Assembly: GCA_015767395.1 (NCBI GenBank)
Contig: JADWMI010000151.1
Coordinates: forward strand, 1-6,064
Length of the DNA stretch: 6,064 nucleotides
Origin: Bacteroidota bacterium
Lineage (GTDB): Bacteria; Bacteroidota; Bacteroidia; Flavobacteriales; Flavobacteriaceae
Direction: 5' to 3'
Shown: positions 1 to 6,064 of the stretch, piece after piece
How positions within the stretch are numbered: the first letter of the stretch is position 1
How the letters are laid out: every line of letters begins with the position of its first letter
Notes under the pieces: generated by a model
Database searches by the model: none
Told to the model about the DNA's origin: nothing
What the model saw: the letters and a program-made list of their open reading frames with translations, nothing else
Made by a program: the position numbers and the translations under genes

Positions 1-1808
1 ACATTGTGCAACATTTGCTTACTTACTTTTAAGTAATAGTTATTTGAATAATAATGACTTAGCTTGAATAAGTTTTTTGCCATAATAGAATTAGATGCGG
101 GTATCACATTGTCTTCAATTTCCATTTTACGTGTTATTAAATCGGTATCCTCATCAGAAGTGAAATAAAACATGGATCGTTCAACATCAAAAAAGTGATC
201 GAAGGTATAATCTGTTAACTGTTTAGCGGTATTTAACCATAAATCGTTTAAAGTAGCCTCATACAACACAATATAAGCATCAATAACCGTTGCATAATCT
301 TCTAAATAACCATTTATGGAGCTTTTACCATTTTTGTAAGTATGATTTAAATTTCCACTTTCTTGCAACTGTTTTGTGTTAATAAACTGTGCGTTTTTAA
401 GTGCGACTTCTAAAAAATGTGGTTCATTAAAAGTAGTATAGGCATCAATATATCCTTTTAACATAAGTGCATTCCAGGATGTTAACGATTTATCGTCTAA
501 CCTGGGTCTGTCTTTTTTATCCCGTTCTTTTAATAAGGTTTTTTGCCATTCAGTTACTTTAGCTTCAAGTTCTTTAACTGAAATAGCATGTTTTTCTGCA
601 ATTTCAGTATCTTCATTTTTTCTAATGAGCACATAATTATCATGTTCCCAATATCCGTAATGATTGATATTATAATAGTCTGAAAACAATTTATAATCAT
701 CTTTTAAAATAGATTGAAGCGCTAATGAAGTCCAAACGTAAAAAGCACCTTCTTCTAATTCTCCTTTTGCGTTTTTACTATCAGCATCCAATGAAGAATA
801 AAAAGCACCCTCTTCAGTTGTTAATTCACGTTCAATAAATTCTAATGTTTGATATACGGTTTTTTTATATAATTCGTTTTTTGTTGCTTGATAAGCTTTT
901 GAATACAAGCTTATCAACTGTCCATTGTCGTATAGCATTTTTTCAAAGTGAGGGACATGCCATTTTTTATCAACAGAATAACGTGAAAAACCACCGCCAA
1001 TTTGGTCGTAGATACCACCAAAAGCCATTTTTGTAAGTGTTGTATTTACATATTCTTGGATACTAGAATTGTTTGACTGAAATCCATAACGCAGTAAAAA
1101 TTCATAATTGCTAGGCATTGGAAATTTTGGAGCTCCTTTTCTACCTCCTAAATCAACATCCATATTTTGTTCCCATTCGGCAACTGCTGAATCGAGGTTC
1201 GAAACAGTGAAATTAATTTCATCCTTATTCAGAGTTACTAAATCTGAATTTTTAATGCCTTCAGTTAGTTTTTCAGCATAGGAAATCATGTCTTCAGGTT
1301 TTTCCTGATACATTTTACTTAATTGTTGCAAAGCACTTATCCAATTTTCTTTTGGGAAATAGGTGCCACCCCAAATAGGCCTTCCGTCGGGTAATGCAAT
1401 GCAATTCAAAGGCCAGCCACCTCTACCAGTCATTAATTGAACAGCATTCATATAAACTTGGTCTATATCAGGTCGCTCTTCTCTGTCTACTTTAATATTT
1501 ATAAAATTTTCATTCATAACAGCTGCAACCGAATCATTTTCAAAACTTTCATGTTCCATCACATGGCACCAATGACACGATGAATAACCAATAGAAATTA
1601 GTATCAATTTATTCTCTTTTTTGGCCAATTCCAAGGTTTCATCATTCCATGCTTTCCAATCTACTGGATTGTGTGCGTGCTGCAACAAGTATGGACTTGT
1701 TTCTTTAATTAAGTCGTTTGTAAATTTATGTTCAGGCATTTTTTTTTCAGTTTGGCTTTTACAACTTATAAAAGAAATTATAAAAATTAGTAAAATTATT
1801 CGAGTCAT
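1..1808 (-). CDS. DUF255 / YyaL (SPATA20-like) thioredoxin-domain protein, probable lipoprotein, 3' end cut by window edge
   Basis: An uninterrupted frame of 602 codons runs from the ATG at 1808 to the left edge with no stop, so the C-terminus is missing. Family members are usually about 670-700 residues, so roughly 70-100 are lost. Residues 1-16 form a short Lys/Arg-poor hydrophobic signal ending in FISC, a plausible lipobox with Cys16 as lipid anchor; this favours the 1808 start over the internal Met24, where cytosolic homologues would begin. The thioredoxin-like domain (about 25-190) has CHWC at 78-81, DREERPD at 108-114, TGRGGWPLN at 127-135 and GGTYFP at 147-152. The rest resembles the six-hairpin (alpha/alpha)6 part of the family: GAPKFP (225-230), [11 protein letters not shown] (267-277), HFEKMLYDN (287-295), LDADS (340-344), EGAFYVW (353-359), [12 protein letters not shown] (438-449). 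The family's biochemical role is not established; a redox or sugar-related function is only inferred from the folds. I saw no convincing promoter box upstream. Confidence 0.9.
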   Translation of the reverse strand, partial: MTRIILLIFIISFISCKSQTEKKMPEHKFTNDLIKETSPYLLQHAHNPVDWKAWNDETLELAKKENKLILISIGYSSCHWCHVMEHESFENDSVAAVMNENFINIKVDREERPDIDQVYMNAVQLMTGRGGWPLNCIALPDGRPIWGGTYFPKENWISALQQLSKMYQEKPEDMISYAEKLTEGIKNSDLVTLNKDEINFTVSNLDSAVAEWEQNMDVDLGGRKGAPKFPMPSNYEFLLRYGFQSNNSSIQEYVNTTLTKMAFGGIYDQIGGGFSRYSVDKKWHVPHFEKMLYDNGQLISLYSKAYQATKNELYKKTVYQTLEFIERELTTEEGAFYSSLDADSKNAKGELEEGAFYVWTSLALQSILKDDYKLFSDYYNINHYGYWEHDNYVLIRKNEDTEIAEKHAISVKELEAKVTEWQKTLLKERDKKDRPRLDDKSLTSWNALMLKGYIDAYTTFNEPHFLEVALKNAQFINTKQLQESGNLNHTYKNGKSSINGYLEDYATVIDAYIVLYEATLNDLWLNTAKQLTDYTFDHFFDVERSMFYFTSDEDTDLITRKMEIEDNVIPASNSIMAKNLFKLSHYYSNNYYLKVSKQMLHN

Positions 1809-1953
1809 TAAATCACATTTAGTTGTTAAAGATAAAAAGTTCTCGATTAAAAAATAGAACATTCAAAAAATTTACAACGATTTCGTAAAAAACAAAGGCT
1901 TTAATTTAGATAAAAGCTGATAAAACTCATAATTAGAAGGCTTGTTTATAGGC

Positions 1954-1961
1954 TATCTTTG
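1954..1961 (+). promoter_or_regulatory. Bacteroidota -7 box (TATCTTTG) for the DUF2490 gene
   Basis: TATCTTTG matches the Bacteroidota -7 consensus TAnnTTTG exactly and lies 21 bases before the ATG at 1983, giving a short leader starting near 1966-1970. I see no clear TTG at the -33 position (about 1928-1934), so only the -7 half is supported. The box overlaps the TTG at 1959 that opens the longest possible reading of the downstream frame. Confidence 0.6.
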
Positions 1962-1982
1962 CACTCTCAAAAAAATGAAATC

Positions 1983-2693
1983 ATGAAAAAATATTTTTTA
2001 GTTTGTATCTTTGTTTTTACACTGCAATATACTAATGCCCAAGAAGAAAAACATAATGAAAGTGGTTCTTGGTATACATTAGTTAACAAATTTAAGTTTT
2101 CTGAAAAGTTTTCTGTATCGAATGTGACACAAATTAGAATTGTTGATTTTATCGAAAACACACGAATATTTTTAGTTGCCCCAGGTGTAAATTATAAGTT
2201 AGGAAAAACTGCAACAGCTAGCGCTGGTTATATGTATTTAAATTTTAGTCAAGAAGGAATTAGAATTCCTTCAGTTGATTATGAAAATAGACTTTATGAA
2301 GCAGTTTCATTTTCATCTACTTTTGGAAAAATTAAAATGAATCAACGGTTTATGCTCGAGCAACGTTATTTAACAAAGCTTAATGGCTCAGAACTGTATC
2401 AAAATCGTTTTAGATATAGAATAAATTTAGATTTTAATATTGCGAAGTTTAAAAACGGTAAACATTTGTTAGGTAAAGTTACTGAAGAATTAAGAATACG
2501 ATTTGCTTCAGGTTTTGACGAACCACAATTTGACCAAAATAATTTCGGAGTATTTTTAGGGTATCAATTATTAGATAATTCAAAAATTTATGCAGGCTAT
2601 CAAAGAAATTACTATAATTTAGGTGATTATTGGGGAGATCATTTATTACATATTATGTTTTGTTACGATTTCGACTTTAGTAAAAAGAAATAA
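1983..2693 (+). CDS. DUF2490 family outer-membrane beta-barrel-like protein
   Basis: This encodes 236 residues. The N-terminus (MKKYFLVCIF...) is a classic Sec signal peptide, with predicted cleavage after Ala19 in the context NA|Q, typical of Bacteroidota exported proteins. The mature part alternates polar and aromatic residues as in transmembrane beta strands. It carries DUF2490-like landmarks: an early GSWYTL, a central EQRYL closely followed by NRFRYR (about residues 130-148), and late GYQLL and AGYQRNYYN segments. Placement in the outer membrane is inferred from these features; no substrate or function is known for the family. I chose the ATG at 1983 over the in-frame TTG at 1959, because the TTG lies inside the -7 promoter box and its eight extra residues would spoil the signal peptide. 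The gene stands alone, divergent from the DUF255 gene and ending 17 bases before a hairpin terminator. Confidence 0.85.
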   Translation: MKKYFLVCIFVFTLQYTNAQEEKHNESGSWYTLVNKFKFSEKFSVSNVTQIRIVDFIENTRIFLVAPGVNYKLGKTATASAGYMYLNFSQEGIRIPSVDYENRLYEAVSFSSTFGKIKMNQRFMLEQRYLTKLNGSELYQNRFRYRINLDFNIAKFKNGKHLLGKVTEELRIRFASGFDEPQFDQNNFGVFLGYQLLDNSKIYAGYQRNYYNLGDYWGDHLLHIMFCYDFDFSKKK

Positions 2694-2710
2694 TCATATT
2701 GTGAATGCAT

Positions 2711-2744
2711 AAAAAAAGCCGAAACAACTTGTTTCGGCTTTTTT
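2711..2744. terminator. Bidirectional intrinsic terminator between convergent genes
   Basis: AAAAAAGCCGAAAC (2712-2725) pairs perfectly over 14 bases with GTTTCGGCTTTTTT (2731-2744) around the loop AACTT. On the plus strand the stem ends in six T; on the minus strand it ends in seven T (complement of 2711-2717). It lies between the DUF2490 stop (2693) and the aminotransferase stop (2768), so one hairpin can end both convergent transcripts. Confidence 0.92.
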
Positions 2745-2767
2745 GATTTATTCTTTTTAAAAGAATT

Positions 2768-3955
2768 TTAGCTCAATGCTTTTTCAACTCTAGAGACAGC
2801 CTCCCGTAATTGTGCTTCTGAAGCTGCATAAGAAATTCTAATACAATTAGGCGATCCAAATGCTTCACCGCTTACAGTTGCAATTTGTGCTTCGGCCAAT
2901 AAGAATAAAGAGAAATCTCCTGAGTTCTCAATTTTATGACCTTTAATTTCTTTTCCAAAAAATGCTGAAACATCTGGGAAAACATAAAAAGCACCACCAG
3001 GTTTATTTAATTTGAAACCTTCAATATTTCCAAGTAATTCCAATACCATATCTCTACGTTTGTGGAATTCATCTACCATATATTGAATTTTTGAAACCGG
3101 AGCTTCCAAGGCAGCAATTGTAGCTCTTTGAGCAATACAATTAGCACCTGAAGTTATTTGACCTTGTAATTTATTACAAGCTCTGGCAATCCATTCAGGG
3201 CCTCCAATATAACCAATTCTCCAACCTGTCATGGCAAATGCTTTGGCAACACCATTCACAGTAATTGTTCTGTCGTACATACTTTCAATAGCAGCAAAAC
3301 TAAAAGGTTTTTCACCGTAGTTTATGTGCTCGTAAATCTCATCAGAAATCACATAAATATTTGGGTGCTTTTCTAAAACAGCAGCTAATGCTCTAAATTC
3401 AGCCTCGCTATAAATAACTCCACAAGGATTGTTTGGAGAGTTAAAGAAAATCATTTTTGTTTTTGGCGTAATAGCAGCTTCTAATTGTTCAGGAGTAATT
3501 TTGAAATCTGTTTCAATTGAAGATGGAATTTCTACAGGAGTAGCTTCACCTAAAATTGCAATTGCTGAATAACTTACCCAATAAGGTGCAGGTAATAAAA
3601 CTTCATCACCAGAATTCAATAATACCAATGCAATATTTGCAATAGATTGTTTAGCACCTGTAGAAACTACAATTTGATTTGGGGTATAATCCAAACCATT
3701 GTCACGTTTAAATTTAGTGATTATTGCATCTTTTAAATCTGCATATCCATCTACTGGACTATATGAACTGTAATTATCATTAACTGCTTGAATAGCCGCT
3801 TCTTTAATAAAATCAGGTGTGTTAAAGTCTGGCTCACCTAAGCTTAAGCTTATAATGTCTTTTCCTTGTGCTTTTAATTCTCGTGCTTTAGCAGCCATTG
3901 CTAAAGTAGCGGATACAGGTAAACTGTTAATTCTGTTTGATAGTTGATCTTTCAT
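2768..3955 (-). CDS. Class I PLP-dependent aminotransferase, aspartate aminotransferase type
   Basis: This encodes a cytoplasmic 395-residue enzyme, normal length for the bacterial Ib-type aspartate aminotransferases (Thermus AspC-like). These exchange the amino group between aspartate and 2-oxoglutarate and may also use prephenate or aromatic acids. Landmarks follow the fold type I order: SLGEPDF (38-44), the YWVSY substrate/cofactor segment with Trp126, NSPNNPCG (172-179) with the PLP-contacting Asn176, SDEIYEH (204-210) with Asp205 and Tyr208, NGVAKAFAMTGWR (234-246) with the Schiff-base Lys238 and phosphate-binding Arg246, and CIRISYA (371-377) with Arg373, expected to bind the substrate carboxylate. 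All key residues are present, so it should be active. It is the second gene of an operon: its ATG follows the desaturase stop by 9 bases with no promoter between. Exact amino-acid preference cannot be read from sequence; aspartate is the most likely donor by similarity. Confidence 0.92.
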   Translation of the reverse strand: MKDQLSNRINSLPVSATLAMAAKARELKAQGKDIISLSLGEPDFNTPDFIKEAAIQAVNDNYSSYSPVDGYADLKDAIITKFKRDNGLDYTPNQIVVSTGAKQSIANIALVLLNSGDEVLLPAPYWVSYSAIAILGEATPVEIPSSIETDFKITPEQLEAAITPKTKMIFFNSPNNPCGVIYSEAEFRALAAVLEKHPNIYVISDEIYEHINYGEKPFSFAAIESMYDRTITVNGVAKAFAMTGWRIGYIGGPEWIARACNKLQGQITSGANCIAQRATIAALEAPVSKIQYMVDEFHKRRDMVLELLGNIEGFKLNKPGGAFYVFPDVSAFFGKEIKGHKIENSGDFSLFLLAEAQIATVSGEAFGSPNCIRISYAASEAQLREAVSRVEKALS

Positions 3956-3964
3956 AAAAATTGA

Positions 3965-5062
3965 TTAAGCATATGCTGGTTTAACACCAAGCGTTTTTAG
4001 TTGGTTAAAATGTTCTATTAAAGCTTTCCGCATTGTCTTATACTCGTTATACGGCAAATTAAATTCTTTTGCTGTTTCTTTTACAATTTTTGCTATTTTA
4101 CCATAATGAACATGAGAAATATGTGGAAATATGTGATGCTCTACCTGGTGATTTAATCCACCAGTATAATAAGAAACAAATTTATTTGAAGGCGCAAAAT
4201 TTGAAGTGGTATACAATTGGTGAATAGCCCAAGTATGTTCTAAATTCCCTTCTTTGTCAGGCAATGGCGTCTCTGTATTTGGAACCACATGTGCCAATTG
4301 AAAAACAACGCTTAAAATCATCCCAGCAGTATAGTGCATTACAAAAAAGCCGATTAAAATTTTCCACCAGGACATGTCTAAAACCAATAAAGGCAACACA
4401 ATCCAAAGTAAATAATAAACAATTTTAGTGATTACTAAAATACTCCATTGTTTTGCGGGATTTGGAAATTTACCATATGAAAGTTTGCGTTTTAAATATT
4501 TGGCAGTTTGTTTAAAGTCGGTAGTAATTGCCCAGTTAATAGTTAGCAATCCATATAAAAATATAGAATAAAACTTTTGAAATTTATGAACTGGTAACCA
4601 TTTGGCATGTTTTGAAAATCGAATAATTCTACCCGCATCAATATCTTCGTCATGTCCTTGTATATTGGTAAAAGTATGGTGTAATACATTGTGCTGTACT
4701 TTCCAGTTGTATACATTACCAGCTAAAATATAAATGCTGCTGCCCATTAATTTATTTACCCACTTTTTACTTGAAAATGAATCGTGGTTGCTGTCATGCA
4801 TTACATTCATTCCTACACCAGCCATACCAATTCCAATAACTACGGTAAGTAAAAGCAATGCCCATTGCGGCATAGAAACAGTAAGTATTAATACCAATGG
4901 TATTAAAAAAAGACTGAACATTACCACTGCTTTACTATATAATTTCCAGTTACCAGTTCGCTTAATTTTATGCTCTTTAAAATAAGAGTTTACCCTTTTA
5001 TTAAGGGTTCTAAAAAATTTAGCTTTATCGGCTGTAGAAAAACTTATTGTATTATTTGTCAT
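3965..5062 (-). CDS. Membrane fatty acid desaturase (front-end type third histidine box)
   Basis: This encodes a 365-residue integral membrane di-iron desaturase that should insert a double bond into the acyl chain of a lipid or acyl-CoA using O2 and an electron donor. The three histidine boxes are complete: HDSNH (89-93), HNVLHH (124-129) and HQVEHH (305-310). A further His258 in QLAHVV is also typical. Hydrophobic segments lie at about 43-63, 66-86, 164-182, 208-228 and 233-256, giving the usual two membrane-hairpin layout. The Q in the third box (QVEHH) is characteristic of front-end (delta-5/delta-6) desaturases and their bacterial relatives, but there is no N-terminal or C-terminal cytochrome b5 domain, so electrons must come from a separate carrier. 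Regiospecificity cannot be assigned. The ATG at 5062 gives an N-terminus without signal peptide, as expected. It is the first gene of the operon with the aminotransferase and diverges from rsmG. Confidence 0.9.
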   Translation of the reverse strand: MTNNTISFSTADKAKFFRTLNKRVNSYFKEHKIKRTGNWKLYSKAVVMFSLFLIPLVLILTVSMPQWALLLLTVVIGIGMAGVGMNVMHDSNHDSFSSKKWVNKLMGSSIYILAGNVYNWKVQHNVLHHTFTNIQGHDEDIDAGRIIRFSKHAKWLPVHKFQKFYSIFLYGLLTINWAITTDFKQTAKYLKRKLSYGKFPNPAKQWSILVITKIVYYLLWIVLPLLVLDMSWWKILIGFFVMHYTAGMILSVVFQLAHVVPNTETPLPDKEGNLEHTWAIHQLYTTSNFAPSNKFVSYYTGGLNHQVEHHIFPHISHVHYGKIAKIVKETAKEFNLPYNEYKTMRKALIEHFNQLKTLGVKPAYA

Positions 5063-5073
5063 ATATATAATTT

Positions 5074-5088
5074 ATCTATGTAATAGAT
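5074..5088. repeat. Small inverted repeat (ATCTAT-GTA-ATAGAT), possible operator in desaturase leader
   Basis: A perfect dyad of two 6-base arms with a 3-base spacer lies 12-26 bases before the desaturase ATG, just downstream of its predicted transcription start. The position suits a repressor site controlling desaturase expression, but arms this short arise easily by chance in AT-rich DNA, and no regulator gene is visible in the window. Confidence 0.3.
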
Positions 5089-5096
5089 GTTTAGGC

Positions 5097-5104
5097 CAAA
5101 ATTA
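5097..5104 (-). promoter_or_regulatory. Bacteroidota -7 box (TAATTTTG) for the desaturase-aminotransferase operon
   Basis: Read on the minus strand, this is TAATTTTG, an exact match to TAnnTTTG, located 34 bases before the desaturase ATG. The expected -33 region (about 5123-5128) reads TTC rather than TTG, so the upstream half is weak. Transcription would start near 5089-5092 and cover both operon genes. Confidence 0.5.
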
Positions 5105-5160
5105 AGCCATTTTTGTTATGTAGAAGTATTTTTAAGAAAAATATAACATTTATTGAAAAG

Positions 5161-5192
5161 TTGTTAATTTCATTTAAGAAGTAGTAATTTCG
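5161..5192 (+). promoter_or_regulatory. Probable Bacteroidota promoter for rsmG (TTG, 21-base spacer, TAATTTCG)
   Basis: TTG at 5161-5163 and TAATTTCG at 5185-5192 are separated by 21 bases, close to the -33/-7 arrangement of the Bacteroidota primary sigma factor. The -7 box has one mismatch from TAnnTTTG (C for T at the seventh position). The predicted start near 5198 leaves a leader of about 15 bases before the ATG at 5212. No Shine-Dalgarno sequence is evident, which is common in this phylum. Confidence 0.5.
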
Positions 5193-5211
5193 CTAATTCA
5201 ATAAGAAAACT

Positions 5212-5838
5212 ATGGATAATATCTTAAAACATTTTCCTGATTTAACCAAAAATCAAATTCAACAATTTTCCAAATTAGCTGAATTATATACCTTTTGGAA
5301 TGCACAAATAAATGTGATTTCAAGGAAGGATATTGAAGATTTATACACACGCCATGTATTACATTCTCTAGGAATAGCAAAGGTACAACCGTTTGGTCCA
5401 AAAGCACAAATTCTAGATATTGGTACTGGAGGAGGTTTCCCTGGGATACCGTTGGCCATATTGTTTCCTGAATCAAATTTTTATTTGGTTGATTCTATTG
5501 GGAAAAAAATAAAAGTGGTGAATGAAGTCGTTGAAGCTTTGGGTTTGAAGAATGTTAAAGCAAAACATATGAGAGCTGAAGAAGTGAAAGGAGAATTTGA
5601 TTTTATTGTAAGCAGAGCGGTTACAAATATGAATGATTTTGTAAAGTGGACTCGTAAAAAAATAGTAAAAAAGAAAAATCACGAACTTAAAAACGGAATT
5701 TTGTATTTAAAAGGAGGTGATTTGACGGAAGAATTGGCAAATTTTCCTAATGCAACGCTGTATGATTTAACCAATTATTTTGATGACGAATTTTTTGAAA
5801 CCAAAAAAGTAGTTCATATTCCTTTGAAAAAAAGATAG
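5212..5838 (+). CDS. rsmG: 16S rRNA (guanine527-N7)-methyltransferase RsmG
   Basis: This encodes 208 residues, full length for RsmG (GidB), a cytoplasmic enzyme that uses S-adenosylmethionine to methylate N7 of G527 in the 530 loop of 16S rRNA within the small subunit. The N-terminal part holds the family signature WNAQINVISRKD (29-40) and LYTRHVLHSL (44-53). The Rossmann methyltransferase core has motif I LDIGTGGGFPGIP (68-80), the acidic ribose-binding end of strand 2 at LVDS with Asp94, a conserved RAEE (121-124), and SRAV (134-137). YLKGG (165-169) marks a later core strand. All expected motifs are intact. The gene diverges from the desaturase operon and has its own promoter-like sequence. 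In other bacteria, loss of RsmG gives low-level streptomycin resistance; this is family knowledge, not visible here. Confidence 0.96.
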   Translation: MDNILKHFPDLTKNQIQQFSKLAELYTFWNAQINVISRKDIEDLYTRHVLHSLGIAKVQPFGPKAQILDIGTGGGFPGIPLAILFPESNFYLVDSIGKKIKVVNEVVEALGLKNVKAKHMRAEEVKGEFDFIVSRAVTNMNDFVKWTRKKIVKKKNHELKNGILYLKGGDLTEELANFPNATLYDLTNYFDDEFFETKKVVHIPLKKR

Positions 5839-5852
5839 TATGACATTTGTTA

Positions 5853-5883
5853 TTGTTTGATTGAATAATAAAAGGTAATTTTG
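5853..5883 (+). promoter_or_regulatory. Bacteroidota promoter (TTG, 20-base spacer, TAATTTTG) for the small Cys/His protein
   Basis: TAATTTTG at 5876-5883 is an exact TAnnTTTG match and has a TTG at 5853-5855 with a 20-base spacer, the best complete -33/-7 pair in the window. Transcription should start near 5889-5891, about 16 bases before the ATG at 5906. It suggests the small gene is transcribed independently of rsmG, although read-through from rsmG remains possible because I see no terminator between them. Confidence 0.65.
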
Positions 5884-5905
5884 TCTTAAAATAAAATATA
5901 AAACG

Positions 5906-6064
5906 ATGAGTAACGTAAAAGAATGTTTGGTTTGTAAAAAATCATCAACTGAAATACCGGTAACAAAATTTTATTATCAAGAAAGTGAATTTTATATCTG
6001 TCCTCAACATATGCCTACTATTATACACAATCCACAAGAATTAATTGGATTGATAGATGGTGCT
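5906..6064 (+). CDS. Small CxxC...CxxH protein, putative zinc-binding, 3' end cut by window edge
   Basis: An open frame starts at the ATG at 5906 and runs 53 codons to the right edge without a stop, so the C-terminus is missing. It encodes Cys7-x2-Cys10 (ECLVCKK) and Cys32-x2-His35 (ICPQHMP), a pair of knuckles with the spacing of a small zinc ribbon or treble-clef-like site. The segment after it (HNPQELIGLIDGA) looks like a helix followed by a turn. There is no signal peptide or membrane segment, so it is probably cytoplasmic. The strong promoter just upstream and coding-like codon use support a real gene. It resembles small conserved uncharacterised proteins that I loosely recall from Bacteroidota, but I cannot name a family or function, and metal binding is inferred from the Cys/His pattern alone. 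Its position after rsmG does not by itself imply an rRNA-related role. Confidence 0.75.
   Translation, partial: MSNVKECLVCKKSSTEIPVTKFYYQESEFYICPQHMPTIIHNPQELIGLIDGA

Noticed and set aside
845..1036. 63-codon plus-strand open frame
   Set aside because: It lies fully antisense to the DUF255 gene, has no recognisable protein features and no promoter, and is expected by chance in AT-rich coding DNA.
1..1808. Possible frameshift or pseudogene in the DUF255 gene, as no complete frame is present in the window
   Set aside because: The reading frame checked at several points (for example codons at 462, 732, 957, 1161, 1404 and 1557) stays in register from the ATG to the edge, with no stop. It is simply cut by the window edge.
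1621..1857. 78-codon plus-strand open frame crossing the DUF255 start
   Set aside because: Mostly antisense to the thioredoxin-domain coding region and ends in low-complexity Lys/Ile sequence; no promoter or family resemblance.
1809..1982. Minus-strand promoter for the DUF255 gene
   Set aside because: I searched for TAnnTTTG on the minus strand and found only imperfect forms (ATTTTTTG at 1864-1871 and AGCCTTTG at 1893-1900), neither with a -33 partner, so I do not report one.
1967..2161. 64-codon minus-strand open frame
   Set aside because: Antisense to the signal peptide and first part of the DUF2490 protein, whose own frame is clearly coding.
4734..4985. 83-codon plus-strand open frame
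   Set aside because: Antisense to the transmembrane part of the desaturase; its hydrophobic look is a by-product of the opposite-strand codons.
5210..5682. Three minus-strand open frames opposite rsmG (5210-5476, 5259-5459, 5473-5682)
   Set aside because: All lie opposite the intact rsmG coding sequence and show no family signature.

Overview
The window comes from an AT-rich genome and looks like chromosomal DNA of a member of the Bacteroidota, most likely Flavobacteriaceae. Three things point there. Promoter-like boxes match the Bacteroidota TAnnTTTG pattern rather than TATAAT. A secreted protein has a signal peptide ending in NA|Q. A DUF2490-type outer-membrane protein is present. I see no mobile element, CRISPR array, tRNA or rRNA, and no sign of recent transfer. 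This reads as ordinary core-genome sequence.

Left part (1-1808, minus strand): most of a DUF255/YyaL/SPATA20-type protein, with a thioredoxin-like domain carrying CHWC followed by an (alpha/alpha)6-barrel-like region. It appears to be made as a lipoprotein. Its C-terminus lies beyond the left edge. A 174-base divergent intergenic region then leads to a plus-strand DUF2490 outer-membrane protein (1983-2693).

Middle (2694-5062): a strong bidirectional hairpin terminator separates the DUF2490 gene from a convergent two-gene minus-strand operon. Its first gene is a membrane fatty acid desaturase with a HQVEHH third histidine box. Only 9 bases separate it from the second gene, a class I PLP-dependent aspartate-type aminotransferase. 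The operon has its own promoter-like box and a small dyad in the leader.

Right part (5063-6064): a divergent intergenic region leads to plus-strand rsmG, the 16S rRNA G527 N7-methyltransferase. After it, behind a well-formed Bacteroidota promoter, comes the start of a small protein with a CxxC...CxxH putative metal site, cut by the right edge.

The genes are mostly unrelated housekeeping or envelope functions: membrane lipid modification, amino-acid transamination, rRNA modification and two envelope proteins. I found no evidence for an undescribed multi-gene system. The points most worth a second look are the lipid-anchored DUF255 protein, the desaturase-aminotransferase pairing, the small Cys/His protein, and the misleading TTG start of the DUF2490 frame.
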